The notes beneath the pieces were generated by a model, which saw only the letters and a list, made by a program, of their open reading frames with translations, searched no databases and was not told where the DNA came from. Positions 9,857 through 21,661 of a DNA stretch of 64,000 bases are shown here, one piece after another. Within the stretch, counting starts at the first letter, position 1. Each line of letters starts with the position of its first letter. A program made the position numbers and the translations under genes. Location: positions 6,200,001-6,264,000 of the forward strand of contig JABWDB010000006.1 in NCBI GenBank assembly GCA_019614645.1, in the 5' to 3' direction. This DNA comes from Stratiolaelaps scimitus (lineage: Eukaryota > Arthropoda > Arachnida > Mesostigmata > Laelapidae).

Positions 9857-9955
9857 TTTGTACAATTGCAATTTTTTTTTGTTTTTTTAGAACTAATGCA
9901 TTTGTACAATTGCAGTTTCGTAAATAAACAAATATATGATTGATTGATTGATTTG
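9857..9955 (+). promoter_or_regulatory. 3' UTR with poly(A) signal AATAAA
   Basis: AATAAA at 9923-9928 lies about 120 bases after the stop of the secreted-protein gene. Just before it, TTTGTACAATTGCA occurs twice (about 9856-9869 and 9900-9913), separated by a T-rich run. TGAT repeats follow at about 9937-9952. Confidence 0.6.
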
Positions 9956-11840
9956 GTTGGTCTCGTTTTTGTTCTTCTCGTTTTCGCGAGAGACGTCACC
10001 GTCTTGAAGCTCAGTTTACCTTAGTGTGCTCGATACGCCCTTGAAGTGTGCCCCCTTACTATTCTCGGCTGGCCAGCCGACCACGTAGACACTAGCTTAG
10101 GTAGTTCGATCGTACACCGTAGGTGGGAGGAACCGTACAGGTCCGTAACGTCTGCTTCGCTGGTGGATCGATTCGAAATGGTCACTGACTTTCCGGGTGC
10201 GATCGTCCACTATCATTTCTCTACTGTGTAAACTGTTACTATATATCATACACAATCGTCTGTCGAGCCTGATATCACCAGCTGGTCCAATGAACAGTAG
10301 CAGCAGCGTGGCGGTGATTAGTACTGACGATGATCATCTTTCATATTCATCTGGAGGACATACTGTTATCATAGATACATCTGTGTAATTCAACCATACG
10401 ACAGCCGCCTGATGACTACTGCGCGTGTATCTAAACATTTCCGTTATTACCACAGCGTTATTAGCATCGGTCATTCATCGGTCACTTGAATGTGTCTCTT
10501 TTTACGAATTATTCAATTAGAGAATGATGTACAATGACTCATTAAATACGGCGTAACCGGATACGATCATCATAATACGATCACAAATTAGCATATGTAT
10601 TATGTAGCATAAATGACACGGAGAAAATGGTTCAAACAACAAAACCGACGTGCAATACCAAATGATCGCGTGATTCTTTAGTTCGTTTAACAACAACAGA
10701 CGTTACCTGCTACGTAAATCTGTCATTCAAAGTTTTGCCATGACATACTCTTGTGGTTGTGGTGGGTGCACAAGGCAAGAAGCAGTGGTTCTACGTCACA
10801 GATGGAGTAGACGGCGTGACTCGGAAGTTCGATTCAATATCATCAAATAGACCGGTTAAACGTTAACCCTCGCAAGTTTCCATGGACTCGCGTCACCGTT
10901 GGGCCGGGATAGTTGGACTAAAGAGCCGATAGTTTGATATGGGACCGCAGGCAACTCATCGCTGCCAGTTGGAGGGCACAGTCAGCTTGTCAGTGGTACC
11001 TATGAAGAAATCAAGGAAACGTGTGACATCCAACGGGCAAGCCTAACCCGTTTTTTCTCTCGCCGTTCGACTGGTGACAACAACAAAATGCTGCTCTTAT
11101 CTATTATCACCCCTTACAAATGAACTCTGACTCCCACGCTCCATCCCACTGACCCCTTTACTGAGATATTGCCGAGTCACGAGTTAACCGATCAGTGACG
11201 GTTTTTCTCGTATGATTTAGAGGAATTGCATGAGCGGCTCTAGATTGACGCTGCGAGGAAGTAAGCAAGAATACAGCCTGTGATACATATACTATTTTGT
11301 TATTAAATTTTCATGTAATCAAGATACGTGATTAATTACCGAAGTTATGAAGTTAACCACCGGCGATAGAAGTAATCCGCCTGAGGATCGCTGCTTCGTT
11401 GGGCTTTAATTAATTTGAAGCATTTGACTAACGAAATATTTGTCTAATGAACGCGGAAATATTTATCGCGAACGCAGAAAGGGACAACGATATGCAAGAT
11501 GTTGCACTGGCTCCGGTTTCACAAACGACGAAAATAGCTAGGCTTTCTATGAGGACGATCTTCACCCGTGCCTACTAGCTGGAGGGGCTGATTTCATTTC
11601 ATCATCGCAGTAAAAAGAGCTAGTAACTTGATATAGATGCGGATACCACTGCTACGATTTCGAAAGAGGTTTCGCCCGCATACGGAACAAGGGCTAAAGA
11701 CATTGAAGCAGTATGTTGCAACACCTTGTAACGTCTCGGCGGAGTGCCTGAGGTCACTCAACTCGCTGTCGAGTTGATTGACCCACAAATATAAAACAAG
11801 CAACATGTATTTGCACGGAGCTGGAAATAGCACAGGTACC

Positions 11841-11900
11841 TAAGTAAATTTTCCGGGCTGGCTCACAAGCAACATTCAACGTCCCATACCACAGGCACCT
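11841..11900 (-). mobile_element. SINE 3'-tail fragment
   Basis: On the minus strand it reads GGGACGTTGAATGTTG, then a variant of the tail hairpin and CCAGCCCGGAAAATTTAC. This matches the tails at 18.3 and 25.5 kb. No B box lies upstream, so only the 3' part is recognisable. Confidence 0.6.
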
Positions 11901-13043
11901 ACCGCTTCGCAACTCACCGGTATCTGAGACAAATCTGTACAAAAATCCTCGAGCCCTCCGCGTTTCGCACACGCCTGCAGTATAGCGGGTGAGGCCCAAC
12001 AAAGTTCAGCCGGGTCCTCCAGCGTATGCCATTGTGTACTGCTTCACGTGGACCCTGAGTGTGCATCAAGCATGGAATCGAGTTCAGGCCATTAACTGCG
12101 AGCACAGCCATTTGGCCGAATTGAACAGAAAAATCGTCTACGCAAAATAACTAGGAGTGGAAAAGAATTTTATAATCGTAAACAGATCCTCGCAAAGAAA
12201 TCAAGTGAATAAAATTAACACACTGTTACATTCGATACTATTGCGCATCCCGAACGACCGATAGGTGGCAGTTCCAGGTAGAGGTTTCGCGTTCAACAAT
12301 TGACTCTCGACAATTCAGCAGCGTATTGTTCAAGTATCATACAAGATGACTAAGGTTATAAGAGAGCGGATATCTAAAAATAGGTTAAAAGTCGTTCCGT
12401 CCAAAGCAGCATGCTCGATACCTGTCGTGTTTGGCGGCCTGCCACGGTCCGCGTTTCTGGCCGCTTAATATTAGAGCAATTGCGACTTCCTTTTAGATCA
12501 CATACCGCTGATAGTAGTGAAACAATGTAGCAAAATAACAGACACGTTCTCGGTAAGAGGCGGCCCGGCCACTTTGTGGTTGCTACTGCTCTTGCTGCTC
12601 GAGTGGTGCTCTTATTGCCGGGTGATTCGGTGTTCAAGGAAATGTCTCTACTCACGTAGAGGTTACGATGGGAAGAGCCACGGTGAGGCGGTCCAGAAAT
12701 CGGATGCCGTCCTCACGTTTGGTGCAGTATTGAATCGTTAATTCACAAGTGTGGTGCCATATTTCAACAATTGCCCAAAAGAAACGTAGGAAAATAACGC
12801 GCCGCGTTTGAAGAGTACGGCGGAGCTTGCCCCTCCTCCCCGCCGGGATATATATACATATATTGAATACATCTAAACTAGAGCGAAGTGGGCCGTTTTG
12901 GTTTCAAATTATGTACACGTCAGATAGGTATCGAAGATTTGCACCTTTAAACAGTCGACCAAAACAACAGTATAAGGGGATTATATATACAGAACATATA
13001 TACTGTATGTTTGAATAAATAATTCTTCTAATTTTATATATAC

Positions 13044-13045
<2 letters not shown>

Positions 13046-13107
<62 letters not shown>
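13046..13107 (+). repeat. (AT)n microsatellite, 62 bp
   Basis: The longest pure AT dinucleotide tract in the window. Confidence 0.95.
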
Positions 13108-13110
<3 letters not shown>

Positions 13111-13554
13111 GCCGAAACACTCTCACGGTCTCCGTAGCTGCTGTGGGCTAACCAGTTTCGGTCAGATTTTTCTTCCGTTTCATTTCAGACGTTCACCGTA
13201 ACAATTCCCAAAGTCTTTGAAAAATATAGCGCTAAGGAAAACCCCAGCAAATAATGATCCGCTATTCTACTTTCCAGACGGTGCAAATATCGATCAATAT
13301 TTGCTCCGTTTAGCGAGGACGACTCGTCAGGGGTTGGCCTGAAACTCCGTTATTCACGTTCGGTTTTGACCAATTTTGGGCATCTCTCTGGCGGCGCAGC
13401 TTACTGGTACTTACCAGCCAGTACAACCGCCTCACACTTCTGTGGAGCAACTTCGAGACCTACGCCGAACATCCAAACCTGTATGGAATGGAGCACGTTG
13501 TTATATATATATATATATATATATAGGTACGGGTATGGCTACTATAGATCACAC

Positions 13555-13700
13555 AGGCGAGTCGAGCGTGGTGGTGCATTCGCGTACGTTACAACCGGAG
13601 GAGACACGTAGGTGCACGGGTTCAATCCCCACCGTTGCACATTTGTGGTTTTTTGGGGTCCGTCTTACGAAGCAATGCAAAAAGCAGTTCCGAGAACTTC
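13555..13700 (+). mobile_element. tRNA-derived SINE, copy B (tail missing)
   Basis: Head and body match copy A: the B box GGGTTCAATCCCC (about 13618-13630) lies in the context GTGCACGGGTTCAATCCCC, followed by GGGGTCCGTCTTACGAAGC and a GCAATGCAAAAAGCAG segment. Similarity fades before the tail hairpin. An (AT)n tract lies directly upstream. Confidence 0.7.
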
Positions 13701-13734
13701 AAATATTGGCTACTGGTTTAGATCACATAGGCGA

Positions 13735-16700
13735 ATAGAAGACGCTTTGCACCTTAACTGAATTCATTCATGAGAGTGAATGGATTTCGATCCGAAGCCA
13801 ATAGTTCGCTCTGATTTTCGGCAATTCAGTTTGGGAAAATTTTTTATAATACTGTAATTTCCATTGGGATATATTGAAATTCTTCTCGTATTTTATTCAC
13901 AGCTGCCTTGATTCTCAGTTTGAAAACGAAACGGTCATATGTTATACGATGAGTGTATTAGCTAATGATGGGGAGGAACGGGAACTGGGTAGAGAAACAA
14001 TGAGGGACAGAGAATTGAAAGCTTAAGATAAATGTGTCATCATAAATTAAAGTATCGTCACGCTGTTTTCAACATACGTCACTTCTACCCTTAATGCATC
14101 CTATCTAACACAAGCTCCACCTGTGAAACTCTGTCCGAATAAATAGATTTAAAATATAATATATCTTATTGACATACATTTTATTTTAAAAAAGTCAAAT
14201 CTAAAAAATGTTCGAAGCAGCCCTAAGTTACTCTTGACAACTTTTCTGATCGGTCCTGTAGCATGGGCCTTAAACTTTTGGAGGGGAAATGCGTTCACGT
14301 TCATATCGGAAACAGGATGCCAGGCGGAGGTACCGCACTATGAAACCTTGAATAAAGAACTTGAATCTTAAGTTGATTCTACAAATTTCGTTGGGACACT
14401 GCAGGCAAGAATCGAGGTGTTCCATTTCATTCATTTTTAGATTTCCCCAATTCATGTATGGCCGACAAAGTGTCTACCAGCTTCTAGTTCTGCCGGGCGA
14501 TTGCTTAATTAAAGCTACTGCTTACAGCTTAAATCGTTTCCATGAATTCTATCGATTATAGCTACTCGTTACTTTAGGTGCACTGAAGTCAGTTAACGCA
14601 ATTGAGTCCAAGGAAAAACCTACGCATGCGTCATATTGAGAATGCGTCAAGATATCCATTCAAAGGTGTCGCGGTTTGCACGTGAATATGTATGTACCTC
14701 GATTGGTTTCTTCAAAGCAAGCTCAGCGCACGCCTGCAAACAGCCGATATCTATTTGTTGGCAAGTCCGCATTAGAATTGCTTCGAGGAGGCGATCGATA
14801 AATGACGATGTCGACTCCTGCAAGCTTAGATTCTTAATGATAGTCATATGCTGTTATTGATCATCCGTGGTATTCGCTGTCCGCGCGTTCCGAAATAGCC
14901 ACCCGTCTTCAATGATGGAGTCGTTGATGGACGCTCTCTCCACATCATTATTGAACCTGCCAACTGGGTACCGTATGCCGGCGTTCCGGACCGCTACACG
15001 AGATATCGGTGTCGTACTTGAGGCCACTCCACCAATCGTCGAATTCTTAAACCTTTAAATAGAAGATAGAAATATGCCTACGTTGGAAGCTGGAAGTACT
15101 ATTGATAGCATTTCGCGTCGTCCCCTCAAAGAAGCTAATTCAAAAGAGCGGCCTTCCGATGCTCGGAAACAAACATTCAGATCCAGCGTTACAACGGGCG
15201 CCAAGTCTTCAGATCTGAACGCAAGAAACGATCTCGAATCCGAGCGTACCCCGTATTGACCCCGAAGGACTAGCCAAGCCAAACAATGATATAATTGATA
15301 GCAGCTATGCAAAACGAAAAAAAGAAAAGTAAAAATGGCTATGATAATTGACACTAATTATTACTGTAGGATACCAAGCGAGTCGTGATCATTGCCAAGA
15401 ACAATGCTGTCGGGTTGATCTCGCAGATACATCCACAGAGGCGTACACATGCCATGTGCGTAGTTAGAATGGCTCGGCTGAATTTGCATAGAATTGTTCT
15501 ACTTCGCGAACGATTGAGTGTTCTACAACAGGACGATATACGGTGTGTGATTAGGTAAATCTCAATCTACGCTTGAGACATAATGATATTTTGGCCCCCC
15601 TTGTTTTTCTAGGATCTTGGCACTTCGTTCAAATTCGCAGGGAACATCGAGGTTAGCTAATCGTTGTATTACAAAGTGTTCAATGATAAAGAGAGAAGAA
15701 TAATGGCAGAAGCCATATATATATATATATATATACATAAATCTCATGTTAGTCGACTAGCAAATACCACACCTATTCCCCTAAAGACCTATACAGCTAT
15801 TACAACTACGAAAGGAACAACGCACATGATACGTAAAATAAATTATATGCTGTTAGTGGTTTTATTTCGAGTAGCTTACTCGTTATAAGTCACACAATAG
15901 CGATTGCACGTTTCGCATATAAAACGTCGTCATCGTTTATTCGAGCGTCGTACGAAATTTCGATACGCCATATGAAATTTTTAAGCGAAGCGACACTCCG
16001 CCGTCCTGGTGTTGGCCTTTGGCCAAATGACATCGTGTTGTCCTAATTCATTTTTGCCAAGGCTGTTCACTCCGTTTCCGTTATCGTGACGCAAGTCCCG
16101 CCTCTCTGTCGGAAAGATGAGTGATTCCTTTTTTTTTTTGTTTGGTCACCGCCACCCACGATGTCGTTACCGATTCTGATGGATGTTTTGCATAAATGAT
16201 CTCTTCGGCAGCTCGATTAACGTTAGGTCGTCCCCGTCAATGACGAAACAAAGTAAATGCTGTACGAGTTAAGGCAACGGTTTTACACGTGTTGTTGTTA
16301 ATACATTTCTAGGGAAGGTCGATTCAAGGCGACTCGAACGCTGTGAGGAGCACCACATGAGGAGTCAGCAGCAGCAGCAACTAGAATTCGGTACAGAGGT
16401 AAAAAAAAACTAGAAATAAAGATCCAGTGACGAGAAGCGAACGGGACGTTCTCTCGTTCCAATCAATTATTTCACACTCGTCTTGTTATTATTCTTGTTG
16501 CTTGCTATTTCCTCCATCTCTCTCTCTCTCTCTCTCTCTGCCTTTCTCATGTTCCTCGATTATATTACTTCGTTCATTATTTGCCAATTAATTCATTGTA
16601 ATGTCCACCTATTCCTTCCGACGGCTCTGCTGATATATCACCATCATCGTCGGCGCGCTGTCACCGTTCCGGTTACACCCGGTAGAAATACGTGTCCATC

Positions 16701-19700
16701 GAAATGTCCATTGGGGAGAACCTATGTCTGTGTGAGTGTATGTATGTGTGTGTGTGTCTGTCTGTCTGTCGCACATTTTGCATCAGCTGCATACTGGACC
16801 AATATAAGGCCTTAGGCCTTCGTTCGTATTCGCCCCACCATCAATCAGGCCGAAATGGGAGGGCAAGGCATGTGCGTGTCGGGTCCACTTCTCATTGTCC
16901 TTCAAAGGCCATCATCGTCGCCAGTTGCTGTGCCGATAGAACGACGTCACTGTCATATCGGAAAAAGGACAATATTTCACGCTGGCGTCATCGTCATCAT
17001 CATCATTATTCACCATCACTGAACAACACTACCTACGAAGGCAATAGGTCATTATATGAGTCAGTCAAATGTCGCCAAAGGTGTGATCAGACAAGTTAAT
17101 AGTGTGTCAAAAAAGCATTGTTCCTATAACAGTAATAATAGTAATCAAACGATGATGAACAATTGTCATTCGTTTTACTTGCTTAGTGTTGTTGTATAAT
17201 GATAAACCTTGGAGTTAGTTGTTTCGGTGTGTTTGTTCAGGTGTCACCTGGTTAAGGGTCATCAAGGCGGCGGGGCCCCTTACACGATCAGGTACCTGCT
17301 GATATGCAGGCCGCCGTCACATAACGTCTGATCAAGGTTAGCGAACGCCTGCCATCCCTAGACTTGCCTCTAGGCCATTAGGCGAATTATTTCTCCCCAT
17401 TTGATTACCGGTGGCCACGCCACGTGCATTGGTGGCGAATGATGAAACATTGGGCGCTAGTGGCGCTAAATTAAATTCTCATAGACTTTGCAGTTCATTT
17501 GCTCTAACTCCTGTCTGATACTACACTGACATTCATATTCCTTTCAGTGTTAATCTGTGTACTAATTCCAAGATCAAATCCACCGTGGTGTTTCGAGTTT
17601 GCACGTCAACATACGTTTAATGTACGCATATGCCATTATATCTATGTGTGAGTGTTCGTCTGTGCGAGGACGTGAAATTACTCTCGTCGTCAGAAGTAGC
17701 GCAACGCAATATTCTTTGCATTCGTAATTGTCTCTCATTAATAAATGCATCATTACTCATCGCTTGCACACAGACCTGTCAGGCGCGCTAACGCATCCGC
17801 TGCATTGTAACATTATTAATATATCGACTCCCCCCACAACAGTGGTTTGTTCATATGAACGATTAACACACAACGACATCTTCATCCGACCCTCCGAAGG
17901 GCTGCCCATTCACACAGACATTTCTTAATCACTTCCCACTGATCTCTTCTATCGATCTGTATCTATCTCCTCATTTTTCTCTCGCATTCAATTCCACTCC
18001 ATCGAACTTTTTCTCATCGGATGCAGAAGCCCGAATGTCGCGCCCCCCCCACCAACCGACTCATTTTCAAATGACACAAACACGACCCGCCACTGCACAG
18101 CATTCCGGCTAACAAGCGAGAAGCAGCGACAATAGCAATTCGAACATAATTAAGTACGGGCGTGCTTCCATATCGACAATAACAGAGACAAAGAATAAAA
18201 AACAACACCATTTACCAGTAATATTCGTCTACTCGTCGACTGTATCGAGAGCGAAAGCGGTACCGTGGACGTTAAATGTTGGCTGAGAGTCAGCCCGAAA
18301 AAGTTTATGTTTTTAAGGTTTGAACGAGGAGGTCAATATTCCGTCCTCTACGTTTATATATATATATATATAGTACCCACGTGCTGTAAGCAGCACTATA
18401 TCTCGTAGGTAGGCACACAACCACATTCGTAAGGGCGAGGATCAGAGTTATTGTTTGGTTTATTTCCAATGCAAAGTGTTAATCACTTCGCCAGCCAACC
18501 ACTCAGTTAATTCGATAGTCGATCAGTGTCCGTCGACTACCCGATACAGTAATGTTGATAATCGCACATTTTTTTATCAATCGACATAACGGCTAACACT
18601 GGCAGATGCTTGCACACATCTCCACGCAGACTGAATTCGCCATATTCATATGAGTTCACCATTCGTTTAATCATCCATCCATCCGATATCGTAAACGTCG
18701 CCCCTCGGAGCTGCGGGCCCGGATTCAAACTCGTAATTAACCAATGTTGCGCCTTCTGTATAAGTGTTCATTTTTGCTTGTTTTTTCCTCGTTGTTGTTC
18801 TTGTTATTATTATTATTATTATTATTATTGTGAATTAATGTTTGTAATACAAACTTGCATTATATATATCTCATCAATGGGCATCTTGCTCTTCACTTTG
18901 ATCGTTGTATCGTATGTGCATAATTTGTCCCACAGTATACGATATTATATCTTCTGTATATTTTGTCAGTATTTGTATATTTCACAGAAACGTGTACACG
19001 TTTGCATACATATCGCTTCCTCTCTGATCTTCTCCATTTCATTTGGCAGTCGTTAAAATGCGTTTGTTATTATGTTATACCGGTGAATCAAACGAACTCC
19101 GCAATTATTATTATTATTATTATTACTATCAGCGTACATCTTTAACAATCACTCGTTTTAAGGATTCGTAACATGTCGTCCACTTGTCCCAGATGTTATT
19201 CAACGCTCGTCTCAAAGGGCTAGCACAACGGAGCGCTTCGATTCGATTTTCACAGTTAACAGAGCGAGTTGGACACTGTTGTCTAATGAATACGCGAATT
19301 ATTGTAGGTTTTTTTTCGAGTCTCCATATCGACAGGCATCCGTCCTCGATGCTCACCTGTCAGCCTTGCAGTCGTTTGGTGCAAGTTAACAAAAAAACAG
19401 AGTCATCTTTGTATCGTTCGCATAGACATATGCTAGATATAACTAGCATGCAATCATAGCAGCGATTATACCATTAACACCTGCAAAATTCAATGAACTT
19501 CTCATATATATATATATATATGTTTGTGACATAGGCAATCACTGGCGAGACTGCACTATGAACTATGTGCCGGATCATATGGATCAGACCCAATCAGATC
19601 CAAACGCGACAACCCGGAGCAATATAAGGCAATGATCGATCGACAAACGCTTGTGAAGTATTTGTCGCGGTAGCGTCCTTTTCGTGATGGTCAAATGTGT

Positions 19701-19950
19701 TTTTTTGGGCAGCTACACCAGGTCGCTGTCTCATCGAATCTATATTCAATCATCTAGTCCTAGTTATGGGGCCTCGTGTGATTCCCTGCCCTCGTCATCG
19801 GCGCGTGTCGCATCAGAACCACTGGTTTCCTATAACCGCCTCGGTTCGGATCCGCTCAAGTAGCCCGCTCATTGATTGCTGTATCGTCGAACAAGTGTTG
19901 GTTACGTGGCCGTGATGAAATTAGCATGACCCTATATGCATTGAAGCATC
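13735..19950. other. No gene recognised; sequence downstream of kindlin
   Basis: Many short frames, none recognisable. Contains a (CT)n run at about 16511-16538, a GT-rich run at about 16734-16770, (TAT)n at about 18805-18830 and 19108-19125, and (AT)n at about 15716-15735, 18356-18372 and 19505-19521. No canonical poly(A) signal for the minus-strand kindlin gene was seen within 1 kb of its stop; the nearest AATAAA on that strand is near 18461. Confidence 0.5.
18250..18310 (+). mobile_element. SINE 3'-tail fragment
   Basis: Contains GTACCGTGGACGTTAAATG followed by TTGGCTGAGAGTCAGCCCG and an A-rich end. The hairpin GGCTGA/TCAGCC is perfect here. No head or B box precedes it. Confidence 0.65.
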
Positions 19951-19954
19951 GGCC

Positions 19955-20092
19955 TTAGTTCCATCCACCGGTGAGTTTGTGATACTGCTCCTCGTTCAGA
20001 GCTTGATTCTGCTCCTTCGATCGCATCGACAGGAAGATATAGCCGCCGATGAATTCGTGGATCGTCTTGCAGTCGGCAGAAAGTGGCGACAC
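19955..20092 (-). CDS. Fit1: Kindlin exon 10 (C-terminus)
   Basis: Starts [20 protein letters not shown] and ends YHKLTGGWN with TAA at 19957-19955, matching the conserved kindlin C-terminus in length and sequence. Confidence 0.97.
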   Translation of the reverse strand: MSPLSADCKTIHEFIGGYIFLSMRSKEQNQALNEEQYHKLTGGWN

Positions 20093-21615
20093 CTGAAATC
20101 GGCATTGTCGGGGGGTCAGCACCGATATGTTGTTGTTGGTCATTAGTGCGATTACAGACTAATTATTCTGCACTTTCTCCCTCGATCCAGATGATGATGA
20201 TGATTGAGAATGAGTAAGTCAGGAGGACCAACACAGAGGCGTCTGTCTTTGGGGATATATATATATATATAGAGAGAGGTGAATTCCTAGTATGCAAATG
20301 CTGAGAGATTATAGTAACAGATAAAAGCCTGCATTGGAGAAATCTCTTGATACAGACCTGGAACTCCTCTTCCTCGAATTGCAGCCTTAACTGCTTCACC
20401 TCCCAGTTGACGTCCCACGCCTTCATTGTTGTGTATCTCCACGTTTTCAAGTGAACACCTAATATTAGACAGAGTCAAAGTGAATGAAATTAGAGTGAGT
20501 GCCATACACAAGCAGCGGCTTCGTCATCGTCGCGTTCCCGCGTCAAAAACGACTTCAAATCGGGACCCTCATAGGGTATGTTGATGTTTTTGTTGTTGTT
20601 AGTGTTGTTGTTTTGACGAGAAGCTTCAATCGGAGGCTTCTCGAACACATTTCGTGATGTACCGGCAAAGTTCTGTACTGGAGATAGATAAATCAACGTT
20701 GAACTAATTGAAGAGATCGCGATGCGACCAATTTCAATCACAATACGATAATTGATAGAAGAATTGATTGAAATTACGAACCGGACGATAGATCGACGCG
20801 CATGAGGCGGTTGATGGCCACACCAAGCACTTCGTCCTTCTTGGGATTTTGTGAGAACCGCACAAGGAACAAGGTGATGCCAAAGTCAGGCAGAGCTTGC
20901 CACGCACGTATGTACTGGAGTTTCGCCTCAGCGAGGGACAGATCCTTGACGTTGGAGTGCGCCAATAGGATGCCCTTCTGCACGGAGCCCGCGCCGCGTT
21001 TGCGGATGAAACGCGGCGCACTGAAATCCTCGACGATGATGTCACTCTGCAGTAACGATGTGGAAGATAGATTCCGCTTAGTTAATTGATGTTCAGTGAT
21101 TAATGTGACTTGCCCTCTGTTGCTTCCGTTCGCATTTACACGTTTGAATAGCTATTCATCAAGTCGATGTCACGTATACACATGGACACACAATCATATC
21201 CACATACACGATGCGACGGCACCTGTGTGGTTTCTGCAGTGGGGACGATACGCAAGGCAGATCACTGTAAATATTAATCGGCACGTGGCGAGGAGTGTGG
21301 CATACTAACGCTGGCTTGCAGGGCCATTGACGGACTGGTCACAGGCTTCTGCATCCTCAGAAACTGTTGAAGTCCCTTCACCTCCTGTTCGTAGCTGGCA
21401 TCTGCCATCGTTTTGCCCTTAGTGGCCAACCGGAACGCGGCCATCCAATTTGAGTACTGCTCTTCTCCGTCGCATCTGTACGCGGAAACAAACGAATCAC
21501 AAACAACGGTGATTTAGCGACACGAAATAGTAATAAGTAAATGGGAGAAATCAGTAGGACCGTCTGTACTGCTGTCGAGACACCGCAAGCATTAGATTTG
21601 TCTACACGTGTATGG

Positions 21616-21661
<46 letters not shown>

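Larger units (their letters stand above)
9956..13550. other. No gene; includes a long (AT)n tract
   Basis: Nothing protein-like on either strand. A SINE tail fragment lies at 11841-11900. A 62-base pure (AT)n tract lies at 13046-13107, with a second at about 13501-13525. Confidence 0.5.
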
